NCBI GenBank assembly: GCA_021848165.1 | Contig: JAJZMW010000067.1 | Location: forward strand, 1 to 14,079 | DNA length: 14,079 nt | DNA from: Thermoplasmata archaeon | Lineage (GTDB): Archaea > Thermoplasmatota > Thermoplasmata > Lutacidiplasmatales > UBA184 | Direction of reading: 5' to 3' | Part shown: in pieces, positions 6,987 through 12,633 of the stretch | Numbering within the stretch: the stretch's first letter is position 1 | How the letters are laid out: each line of letters begins with the position of its first letter | Translations under genes and position numbers: made by a program | The notes under the pieces: generated by a model | What the model saw: the letters and a program-made list of their open reading frames with translations, nothing else | What the model was told of the DNA's origin: nothing | Databases searched by the model: none

Positions 6987-7166
6987 CTAGGCCGGGTGGA
7001 CCGCGGCCCGGACCTGAGCCTGGAGGGGAGGTGAGAGTTCGGGGAGCCCATGCGCACAACGAACATGCTCGGACATCCGGCGAACGACCTCGTCCGAGGT
7101 CGGAGCGCGCAGGGCCCACTCGCACGGGAATCCCACGGACCGGCATTCGAACATCACCTGCGTCAT
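6987..7166 (-). CDS. Small DUF1059-family protein (59 aa)
   Basis: I translated this short gene by hand. It starts at ATG 7166, five bases after GAGG, and stops at TAG 6987-6989. The protein starts MTQVMFECRSVGFPCEWALR, followed by SDEVVRRMSEHVRCAHGLPELSPPL. This matches the DUF1059 pattern: an early C-x-x-x-G-x-x-C (C8, C15), a short beta segment, then a helix with H and AHG. Function is unknown for the family. It is the first gene of the - strand unit, 12 bases before the FixX-like ferredoxin, with good third-position GC. Three cysteines (8, 15, 37) in 59 residues leave metal or thiol chemistry possible, which is speculation. Confidence 0.82.
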   Translation of the reverse strand: MTQVMFECRSVGFPCEWALRAPTSDEVVRRMSEHVRCAHGLPELSPPLQAQVRAAVHPA

Positions 7167-7285
7167 ACTTTCCTCGCACCGTACGGGCCCCGCGAGTTCG
7201 CGCCGCTGGCCGAGGGTCTCAGGTATCGGTCGGTGATAAACTCTCGCCCGCGGGAACGTGCCGCGCCGGCGCGAGGGCCCACCCG
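7167..7285. promoter_or_regulatory. Divergent promoter region between DUF1059/fixX and mrp
   Basis: This gap separates oppositely oriented units. Its clearest AT island is GATAAACT at 7235-7242 on the + strand, or AGTTTATC read on the - strand. It lies about 45 bases before the candidate mrp start at 7286 and about 70 bases before the DUF1059 start. The 16-base aprB/tusA motif is absent here. Transcription direction from the island cannot be told by eye. Confidence 0.4.
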
Positions 7286-8260
7286 ATGCGTTCCCCGGGC
7301 ACGTTAAGGCGGTCGGCGCCCATTCGACGAACGGCCATGCCGAGAACGGACGTGGGCACGGAGGATGTCCCGCTGCCCGTGGTCCGATCGGCCTCCGGCC
7401 CCCCGACCGCTTCGGGCGCGACGTTCTCGATCGGACGCCTCGATCGCTCGCGGATCCGCTGCGTGCTGGCGGTGATCTCGGGAAAGGGCGGCGTAGGAAA
7501 GACGTTCGTTACCGCGTACGTGGCGAGCGAGCTGCGTCGGGACGGAGCGACGGTGGGCGTGCTCGACGCGGACATCACCGGCCCATCGATCGCACGGGTC
7601 TTCGGGGTGGCCGAGGTGCCGCGGCTGAACCCGGACGGGCGGACGATCGAACCGCTCCGCTCCAAGGGCGGCGTCTACGTGATGTCGATGGCCTCCGTGA
7701 CCGCCTCGAGCAAGCTCCCGCTCATCTGGCGGGGCCCGATGGTCAACAGCGCGATCCGAGGGCTCTACCGCGATACGGCGTGGCCCGAGCTCGACTATCT
7801 CCTGGTGGACCTGCCGCCCGGGACCAGCGACGCACCCATGACGGTCTTTCAGTCGCTCGACCCGGACGGGACGATCTTGGTCACGGCGCCCACCGAGCTC
7901 TCCGCCGAGGTCGTCTCCAAGGCCGCGGAAATGGCCCGGACCTTCCACGCACCGATCCTCGGTCTCATCGAGAACATGGCCTATTTCGTCTGCCCTCACG
8001 GCGAGCGCGTGGAGTTGTTCGGTCCTTCGCGCGGTCCCGAGTACGCCACGCGGATGGGCGTCCCGTTCCTCGGAAGTCTGCCGATCTCCACCGGCCTGCC
8101 CGGCCTGTCGGACGCCGGTCGCATCGAAGAGTTCTCGAACGCGGAAGGCTCGGTCCTCGCCCGCCGGCTGCGGCTGCTCGCCGATCGCGTCGCCCGAGCT
8201 CGCCGCCTCCCGGAGGGGGCGGGCGGAATCCCGGGACCGGCCGTCGGTCGGGGGCCCTGA
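7286..8260 (+). CDS. Mrp/NBP35-type P-loop ATPase
   Basis: A deviant Walker-A ATPase of the Mrp/ApbC/NBP35 family, cytosolic carriers for Fe-S cluster assembly. Numbering from ATG 7337: Walker A SGKGGVGKT (48-56), LDADITGPS (76-84), LLVDLPPGTSDA (155-166) and IENMAYFVCPHGE (211-223). Family members usually carry CPxC in that last segment, where a dimer shares a cluster. Here it reads C219-P-H-G222, so the second cysteine is gone. The start is uncertain. ATG 7286 has GAGGG about eight bases upstream and gives 324 aa; ATG 7337 gives 307 aa but has no visible ribosome-binding site. The next gene's GTG lies one base after the stop. It leads the dsrEFH-like operon, so it may serve a sulfur-pathway Fe-S protein. 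Confidence 0.9.
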   Translation: MRSPGTLRRSAPIRRTAMPRTDVGTEDVPLPVVRSASGPPTASGATFSIGRLDRSRIRCVLAVISGKGGVGKTFVTAYVASELRRDGATVGVLDADITGPSIARVFGVAEVPRLNPDGRTIEPLRSKGGVYVMSMASVTASSKLPLIWRGPMVNSAIRGLYRDTAWPELDYLLVDLPPGTSDAPMTVFQSLDPDGTILVTAPTELSAEVVSKAAEMARTFHAPILGLIENMAYFVCPHGERVELFGPSRGPEYATRMGVPFLGSLPISTGLPGLSDAGRIEEFSNAEGSVLARRLRLLADRVARARRLPEGAGGIPGPAVGRGP

Positions 8261-8261
8261 G

Positions 8262-8501
8262 GTGTCCGGGCCGGTCTCCCCGCCAGGCGCCCCCCGGTCC
8301 GTCCGGATCGTACGTCGATGGGGCGATCCGTTCGACGCCGAGGCTGCCGAGAGCAACCCCGCGGCTGCGGAACCCGAGGATGTCGCGATCCTGAACCGGA
8401 TGTTCTACGATAGCTCGGTGGATATCGGGGGCGTGGTCCGGATCGGCTCCCGAACGTACGTCTGCACCAAAGTCGGTTGGAGAATCGCTCCGCGGATGTG
8501 A
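8262..8501 (+). CDS. Unknown 79-aa protein between mrp and dsrE
   Basis: I do not recognise this family. It begins at GTG one base after the mrp stop and ends ten bases before the dsrE start, so it is packed as a translated member of the operon. Third codon positions are GC-rich like the neighbours. The first 40 residues are Pro/Ala/Glu-rich and probably disordered. The C-terminal half (ILNRMFYDSSVDIGG, then RIGSRTYVCTKVGW) looks like a small beta-rich unit with one cysteine and no membrane segment. Its place suggests a helper of the sulfur-transfer trio; no function can be assigned. Confidence 0.65.
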   Translation: MSGPVSPPGAPRSVRIVRRWGDPFDAEAAESNPAAAEPEDVAILNRMFYDSSVDIGGVVRIGSRTYVCTKVGWRIAPRM

Positions 8502-8511
8502 GGGGGTCGCA

Positions 8512-8868
8512 ATGGGCACGCTCGGCATTCTGGTGTTCCCCTCTCCCATCCAGCACCGGCTCCCCGCGATCGGATGGGGGGTGGCCCAGAGCGCGGCCCA
8601 GCTCGGCCATCGGGTCACCGTCTTCTTTCTCGGGGATGGAGTGTACTGCACGAGTCGGGCCCTCCTAGCGGCCGGGCCGCCGTCGGTGGTCGCCGACTAT
8701 GCGGCGCTCCCTCGATCGGTCGCCCTCATCAACTGCTCGACCTGCGCGCGCTTTCGGGGGCTCGCCGATGAGGATCTGATCCCCAACGCGCGGAACGGTA
8801 CCCTGGAGGACCTGGCCGACCTGCTCACCGGTGCGGACCGGTTCGTTGCGCTGACTCAGGAGGGGTGA
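8512..8868 (+). CDS. dsrE: DsrE/TusD-like sulfur carrier
   Basis: A 118-aa DsrE-fold protein, the usual length for the DsrE/TusD subunit of the DsrEFH hexamer, which carries sulfane sulfur as a cysteine persulfide. Visible features are a beta strand LGILVFPSP, a helix, VTVFFLGDGVYC (35-46) in place of the usual FFxxDGV, and INCSTCARFRG (73-83). C75 and C78 lie where DsrE/TusD carries its active cysteine. The ATG follows an AGGGGG ribosome-binding site. The next gene, DsrF-like, begins within about ten bases of its stop and then DsrH-like follows, reproducing the dsrE-F-H order. DsrAB, the usual partner, is not in the window. Confidence 0.85.
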   Translation: MGTLGILVFPSPIQHRLPAIGWGVAQSAAQLGHRVTVFFLGDGVYCTSRALLAAGPPSVVADYAALPRSVALINCSTCARFRGLADEDLIPNARNGTLEDLADLLTGADRFVALTQEG

Positions 8869-8877
8869 TCGCCCACG

Positions 8878-9225
8878 ATACTCTTCTGGGCCCGGCACGC
8901 CCCCTTCTCCACGAACCACGTCTCCGAGATGATCCGGACCTCCGCGATGACGGTCGCGCTCGGAACCCCGGTGCGCCTGCTGTTTGTCGGCGAAGGCGTC
9001 CGAGCGCTCGTGCGCGGGCAGGAGCCGCACCGGCTCGGGCCCCCCATCGAGCAGTTGCTCCAGGGGATCGTGGGCCCGGATGCCCCGGCGCTCGTGCACC
9101 GGGGGTCCCTGACCCGCCGCTCGCTCCGGGCCGGGGACCTCATCGAAGGGGTTCCGCTCGCTCTCATCGGAACGGCCGAGGCGGCCGACTGGCTTGTCCG
9201 AGCCGACCGGGTGGTGCCTCTGTGA
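8878..9225 (+). CDS. dsrF: DsrF/TusC-like protein with a non-standard start
   Basis: Similarity to DsrF/TusC begins at codon 8878: ILFWARHAPFSTNHVSEM, then RLLFVGEGVRAL in place of the usual LLFxGDGV, LVHRGSLTRRSLRAGDL, and the end LVRADRVVPL. DsrF is the non-catalytic subunit of DsrEFH, and no cysteine is present here. No ATG, GTG or TTG exists in this frame between the dsrE stop (8866-8868) and ATG 8929. Starting at 8929 would delete the first beta strand and helix. A strong GGTGATC ribosome-binding match (8864-8870) lies seven bases before ATA 8878 (ACG 8875 is also possible). Alternatively, GTG 8865, which overlaps the dsrE stop, would read into this frame if one C of 8872-8874 were absent. 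The stop overlaps the next GTG (GTGA, 9222-9225). Confidence 0.75.
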   Translation: MLFWARHAPFSTNHVSEMIRTSAMTVALGTPVRLLFVGEGVRALVRGQEPHRLGPPIEQLLQGIVGPDAPALVHRGSLTRRSLRAGDLIEGVPLALIGTAEAADWLVRADRVVPL

Positions 9226-9551
9226 CGGACGAACCGCCCCGAGAGCGGCTGTGGGTCGTGCTCCGCCACGGGCCGCTGGGGTCCGACGAGGAGGAGGTCC
9301 TGACCGCGTTCGGCCTCGCGGCGAGGGACGCCGGGGTGCGGTTGCGGTCGATCTTGCTGGGCACGGCGAGCTACGCGGCCGAGGCGGCTCCCCCGTCCCC
9401 GGCCGGCGCCCCCACTCCGCTCTACGTGCTCGAGGACGAGCTTCGGGGTCGGGGAGTCCGGCAATCCCCGGAACGGCCCATCGAAGCCGTGACGTACGCT
9501 CAGCTCGTCACGTGGCTCTTTCGGGCGGAGAAGGTGATCTCGTTGCCATGA
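9222..9551 (+). CDS. dsrH: DsrH/TusB-like protein
   Basis: A 109-aa protein translated from GTG 9222, which overlaps the DsrF-like stop. It completes a DsrE-F-H order. DsrH/TusB features are the opening LWVVLRHGPL, a central PTPLYVLEDELRGRGV (family: YxLxxDLxxRG) and the closing segment VTYAQLVTWLFRAEKVISLP, which matches the DsrH/TusB end (YxxFVxLxxxxxKVxSW) without its final Trp. A Pro/Ala-rich loop near 54-65 is unusual. No cysteine is present. It overlaps the next gene by ATGA (9548-9551). The subunit assignment rests on order and short motifs and is less firm than for DsrE. Confidence 0.75.
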   Translation: MTDEPPRERLWVVLRHGPLGSDEEEVLTAFGLAARDAGVRLRSILLGTASYAAEAAPPSPAGAPTPLYVLEDELRGRGVRQSPERPIEAVTYAQLVTWLFRAEKVISLP

Positions 9552-9949
9552 CCGCCGGACAAGAGCCCGACACGTTGGTTCCGCTTCCGATGGCCGGCGA
9601 CCCGACGCGCGCCGACGCTTCCCCCCTCGCCCCGGGACCGCTCCTGATCGTCTATGTCCGCTACCGGGACCCGGCGCCGCTCGAGTTTCCCGGGGTCGCG
9701 GGACTGATGCCCGGGCCGATCTTTCACGCCGCCGGCATCCTGCTGCGCGAGGACGAAGGGTTTCTCGCGCTGGGGGAGGTCGCGTTCGGCGAGGAGAACC
9801 GCCCGTTCACCGTGCGATTCGGCGCGGACCTGTTCCCGGCATACCGCCACGTCCTCACCATCCCGAAGGAGACGATCCTGGACCGACGCACCTTCCCCCT
9901 CGAGGGCGGTCCGCCGGGAAAAGAGGTCGATCGGGCCACGCGGAAATAA
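9548..9949 (+). CDS. Unknown 133-aa protein after the DsrEFH-like trio
   Basis: I do not recognise this family. It starts at ATG 9548, overlapping the DsrH-like stop (ATGA), so it is translationally coupled. Residues 1-35 look disordered. The core begins LLIVYVRYRDPAPLEFPGVA and continues through PGPIFHAAGILLREDEGFLALGEVAFGEENRPF to a segment near the C-terminus reading YRHVLTIPKETILDRRTFPL. It looks like a compact alpha/beta or beta-barrel domain with no membrane helix and no cysteine. Its TAA stop lies inside the 16-base motif of the tusA promoter (9945-9960), so it ends this operon. Coupling suggests a role with DsrEFH; nothing more can be said. Confidence 0.75.
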   Translation: MTAGQEPDTLVPLPMAGDPTRADASPLAPGPLLIVYVRYRDPAPLEFPGVAGLMPGPIFHAAGILLREDEGFLALGEVAFGEENRPFTVRFGADLFPAYRHVLTIPKETILDRRTFPLEGGPPGKEVDRATRK

Positions 9950-9960
9950 CTGGACAAATG
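9945..9960 (+). promoter_or_regulatory. Shared 16-base motif, copy 2 (tusA promoter)
   Basis: AATAACTGGACAAATG, identical to 6599-6614 on the - strand before aprB. It overlaps the stop codon of the preceding gene and lies eight bases before the TATA-like TAAATA. The two copies sit in unrelated surroundings (coding end against intergenic), so the match is not leftover gene homology. Confidence 0.7.
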
Positions 9961-9968
9961 AAAAGCCG

Positions 9969-9974
9969 TAAATA
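9969..9974 (+). promoter_or_regulatory. TATA-like element for the tusA operon
   Basis: TAAATA follows the shared motif by eight bases, against seven before aprB. A start site about 25 bases downstream would fall near 9997, after ATG 9987 and before ATG 10011, which favours 10011 as the TusA start. Confidence 0.5.
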
Positions 9975-9986
9975 GCGTGCCAACCT

Positions 9987-10250
9987 ATGGCGTCGCACGG
10001 TGTTGATCCCATGGACCCGACCGTCCCCTCGAAAGCCCGCCTGGATGCGCGGGGCCTTTTCTGCCCGATGCCGATCCTGAAGGCCAGCGAGATGCTCGGT
10101 TCCCTGGATCGGGGGGAGCAACTCGAGATCCTGGCCGATGATCCTGCGGCGCCCTCGGATTTCGTCGCCTTCGCGAAGCGGACCGGGAATCCGCTGCTCG
10201 CCAACGAAGAGAAGGACGGCTTCTACCGGTTCGTGCTGGAACACAAATAA
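9987..10250 (+). CDS. tusA: TusA sulfur-carrier protein (first copy)
   Basis: A small SirA/TusA-fold carrier with the family signature LDARGLFCPMPILKA. The CPxP cysteine (C26 from ATG 9987, C18 from ATG 10011) carries sulfane sulfur as a persulfide or bound thiosulfate. The frame gives 87 aa from 9987 or 79 aa from 10011. The latter is closer to typical TusA length and agrees with the TATA-like element, but neither start has a strong ribosome-binding site. The C-terminal half (ILADDPAAPSDFVAFAKRTGN) also fits the fold. It opens an operon with its own promoter and the 16-base motif, and is followed after 14 bases by a DsrE2-type protein, the tusA-dsrE pairing known from sHdr-type sulfur oxidisers. 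Confidence 0.95.
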   Translation: MASHGVDPMDPTVPSKARLDARGLFCPMPILKASEMLGSLDRGEQLEILADDPAAPSDFVAFAKRTGNPLLANEEKDGFYRFVLEHK

Positions 10251-10264
10251 GGAGAGGAACGAGA

Positions 10265-10717
10265 ATGATGGAAGGGACCGCGGCGCATGCGACGGCGACG
10301 ATGGAGAGCGCGAAGAAGGACGGAAAGACGTCCTTGATCTTGGTGATTTCCAAGGGTGGGGCGGACATGGCCTATCCGTCGCTGATCCTGGCCACCACCG
10401 CTCGGGCGCTCGGAATGGACGCTCACATGTACTTCACATTCTGGGGGATGCAGTTGCTGACGCCCGAGGGCCGGAAGAAGGCGATGGATGTCTTCCCGCC
10501 CGAACTCCAGAAGAAGATCGCGGAGAAGTTTCCGTCGCTCGAGCAGTTCATGCAGGCGGCCAAGGCCGCCGGTGTGCGGATCCACGCGTGCTCTCCCACG
10601 ATGGACATGTTCGGCCTGAGCAAGGAACAGCTCGTCGGCGAGGTCGATGATGTGATCGGTGCGAGCACGTATCTCGAGCTCGCTTCGCGCGCGGACGCGA
10701 TGACCCTCTTCATCTGA
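10265..10717 (+). CDS. DsrE2-type sulfur-transfer protein (first of two)
   Basis: A 150-aa protein of the DsrE2/DsrE3 branch (DsrE/F-like, Pfam DrsE_2). It has a strand with a phosphate-type loop (LILVISKGGADM), the conserved ATTARALGMDAHMYFTFWGMQLL and HACSPTMDMFGL. C109 is the only cysteine and matches the conserved sulfur-binding position. Related DsrE3A proteins of Metallosphaera, as I recall, use two cysteines eight apart to move thiosulfate to TusA; the second is absent here. The ATG follows GGAGAGG. It sits between tusA and a paralogue, so it probably exchanges sulfane sulfur with TusA. The exact subtype (DsrE2B, DsrE3 or other) needs a tree. Confidence 0.88.
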   Translation: MMEGTAAHATATMESAKKDGKTSLILVISKGGADMAYPSLILATTARALGMDAHMYFTFWGMQLLTPEGRKKAMDVFPPELQKKIAEKFPSLEQFMQAAKAAGVRIHACSPTMDMFGLSKEQLVGEVDDVIGASTYLELASRADAMTLFI

Positions 10718-10758
10718 AGGATCCCGACGGCGTCCGGGCGGAGAGCGCGGAGGGACGC

Positions 10759-11196
10759 ATGCCCGCGGGCAATCCCCCCATCCCCGCGAAGATGTCCGTT
10801 GTGCTCACGGAGGATCGCGTCGACAAGTTGATCCCGTTCTCGACGCTCGTCAGCGGGGCGGTCGCGATGGGATTCGAGGTCCACGTCTTCGCCAGCGTCT
10901 GGGGATTGAACGCCTTTCGAAAGACGAGTCCGAGCCCTCACCCTCCCGTCGGCCCCGGTCACGGGGAAGAGGGGGCCCGCCTCGAGCGGACCCTCGCGGA
11001 CCGGAAGGTGCCGTCGTGGAAATCGATGCTCTCTGCGGCGAAGGGGATCGGCGCCCTGCACGTCTACGCCTGTTCCCAGTCGATGGAGCTCTTCCACCTG
11101 ACCCCCGCCGACCTCGATCCGATCGTCGACGAGGTGGTCGGGATCGCAACGTTCATCGACCGGGCTCGACATGCGGAGGCATCGTACTTCGTATGA
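10759..11196 (+). CDS. DsrE2-type sulfur-transfer protein (second, divergent copy)
   Basis: A 145-aa paralogue of the preceding protein, clearly diverged. Shared landmarks are SGAVAMGFEVHVFASVWGLNAF (family A-x-x-x-G-x-x-x-x-x-F-x-x-x-W-G) and VYACSQSMELF with the single C105 at the conserved site. A His/Pro/Gly-rich insert (about 57-70) lies in the middle. The ATG follows GGAGGGA. The stop overlaps the start of the second tusA (ATGA, 11193-11196), giving translational coupling. Two adjacent, unlike DsrE2 proteins may form a heteromer or serve different TusA partners. Confidence 0.85.
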   Translation: MPAGNPPIPAKMSVVLTEDRVDKLIPFSTLVSGAVAMGFEVHVFASVWGLNAFRKTSPSPHPPVGPGHGEEGARLERTLADRKVPSWKSMLSAAKGIGALHVYACSQSMELFHLTPADLDPIVDEVVGIATFIDRARHAEASYFV

Positions 11197-11450
11197 TGAC
11201 CGAGGACGCGTCGTCGCCGAGGGGCCGAATGGTCGTGGACGCGCGCGGGAGTTGGTGCCCCGGGCCGCTCATGGAGCTGGTCCGGGTGATCCAGGAGGAG
11301 GAGGTCGGGACCGAGTTCGAGCTTCTCTCGAGCGACGAGGGTTCTCGCAAGGATATCCCGCTGTGGATCGACAAGGCCGGCCACCAGCTCCTTCGGATCC
11401 AGAACGAACCGGGGTTCGACAGGTTCATCATCCGCAAGTCGCATTCCTGA
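11193..11450 (+). CDS. tusA: TusA-like sulfur carrier (second copy)
   Basis: An 85-aa SirA/TusA-fold protein. The signature reads VVDARGSWCPGPLMELVRVI with C22 in a CPGP motif. Starts at 11193 and 11196 are both ATG; the first overlaps the stop of the preceding DsrE2 gene. Compared with the first TusA, the CPMP loop is CPGP and the C-terminal half is different (SSDEGSRKDIPLWIDKAGH), so this is not a recent duplicate. It is followed 24 bases later by the sulfide:quinone oxidoreductase, which suggests it may take sulfane sulfur made by that enzyme or by the DsrE2 pair. The partner assignment is inference. Confidence 0.92.
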   Translation: MMTEDASSPRGRMVVDARGSWCPGPLMELVRVIQEEEVGTEFELLSSDEGSRKDIPLWIDKAGHQLLRIQNEPGFDRFIIRKSHS

Positions 11451-11474
11451 AAGGCGCGTTCGGAGGGATCCACC

Positions 11475-12620
11475 ATGAAACGAGTCATCGTGTTGGGGGG
11501 CGGAATCGGCGGAACGACGGTGGCGAACCGAATTCGCAAGGGACTCGAAGCGGAAGTGGCCGCCGGACAGACCCAGATCCAACTGGTCGATCGGGAGGGG
11601 ATCCACGCCTACCAGCCGGGGTATCTCATGGTCGTTTTCGACAAGATGCGGCCGGAGGAAACGAAGCGCGACGAGTCCGGTCTCCTTCATCGATCGATCC
11701 AGCTCGTGCGGGCGGAGATCGAGAAGGTCGACGCGGCGGCCAACAAGGTCGTGCTCCGCGGGGGCAAGGAACTCCCGTACGACGTGCTCGTGATCGCGAC
11801 GGGATCGGTGATCCACCCCGAGGCGGTCCCTGGATTCGTCGACGGCGCGCACAGCTTCTACGACCTCGCGAACGCGCAGAAGTTGCGCACGGCGATCCAA
11901 CAGTTCTCGGGAGGGAAGATCCTGGTCGCCGTCGCGGGAATGCCGTACAAATGCCCGGTGGCTCCGCTCGAGGTCACGTTCATGCTGGACGACTACCTAC
12001 GGACCCGGGGGCTCCGGGAGAAGACGGAGATTCACTACGCCTATCCGATCCCGAAGGTCTTTGGAATCGATACCGTCGCCCAACCGATGCAACGGCTCAT
12101 GTCGGAGCGGAACATCTCGTTCCACATCCCGTTCAATGTCGAACGGATTGACCCGGCCGGCAAGACGGTGAAAGGGGTCGAGGGGGAGACGCTCCCGTTC
12201 GACCTGTTGATCGCGATCCCACCGCACCGGGGGTCCGATGTCGTGGGGGCGTCGGGGCTCGGCGACAAGGGCAACTGGATTCCCACGGACCGGTTCACCC
12301 TCAAGCTCGAGGGGAAGGAGAACATCTACGTCCTCGGCGATGCGACGAACATCCCGATCTCCAAGGCGGGTTCCACGGCGGACTACGAGGCGGAGGTGGT
12401 CGCCCACAACGTCGTCGCCGCCGTCCGCGGGGAGTCCGTCAGCGCCCGATACGACGGCCGGGTGTACTGTTGGATCATGACCGGGATGGCCCAGGCGACG
12501 TACATCAAGTTCGACTACCTTCACCCGCCGCATCCGCCCACGCCCTCCTTCGCCCACTACTGGAACAAAGTGATCTACAACCGGACCTACTGGGACATCA
12601 CGGCACGAGCGCTGTTCTAG
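11475..12620 (+). CDS. sqr: Sulfide:quinone oxidoreductase-like flavoprotein
   Basis: A 381-aa pyridine-nucleotide-disulfide-type flavoprotein with SQR features: N-terminal FAD motif VIVLGGGIGG (4-13), YQPGYL (46-51), DVLVIATGS (103-111), AGMPYKCPVAPLE (154-166) with C160, second FAD motif ENIYVLGDAT (282-291) and VYCWIM (330-335) with C332. C160 and C332 fit the redox pair of SQR; the third cysteine of classical bacterial enzymes is not present, as only these two cysteines occur. SQR oxidises sulfide to sulfane sulfur and reduces quinone at the membrane. The C-terminus is aromatic-rich (HYWNKVIYNRTYWDITARALF), compatible with peripheral membrane binding. The ATG has GGAGG eight bases upstream. 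It is followed by a DUF1641 gene, a common SQR neighbour. A different sulfur-dependent substrate is possible. Confidence 0.9.
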   Translation: MKRVIVLGGGIGGTTVANRIRKGLEAEVAAGQTQIQLVDREGIHAYQPGYLMVVFDKMRPEETKRDESGLLHRSIQLVRAEIEKVDAAANKVVLRGGKELPYDVLVIATGSVIHPEAVPGFVDGAHSFYDLANAQKLRTAIQQFSGGKILVAVAGMPYKCPVAPLEVTFMLDDYLRTRGLREKTEIHYAYPIPKVFGIDTVAQPMQRLMSERNISFHIPFNVERIDPAGKTVKGVEGETLPFDLLIAIPPHRGSDVVGASGLGDKGNWIPTDRFTLKLEGKENIYVLGDATNIPISKAGSTADYEAEVVAHNVVAAVRGESVSARYDGRVYCWIMTGMAQATYIKFDYLHPPHPPTPSFAHYWNKVIYNRTYWDITARALF

Positions 12621-12633
12621 GAAGGGCGCGACC

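Noticed and set aside
7031..7285. Upstream extension of the Mrp frame
   Set aside because: The extension is Arg/Pro-rich, overlaps the DUF1059 gene on the opposite strand and would cross the likely promoter at 7235-7242.
8866..8868. In-frame TGA between dsrE and the DsrF-like frame, as readthrough or selenocysteine
   Set aside because: DsrE ends naturally here, a ribosome-binding site spans the stop, and no selenocysteine element is apparent. An unusual start or a one-base error explains the data more simply.
8865..9221. Frame beginning at GTG 8865 as a separate protein
   Set aside because: Before GTG 9222 its translation is Arg/Pro-rich and without homology, while the DsrF-like motifs are in another frame. 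Only the part from 9222 is a real gene.
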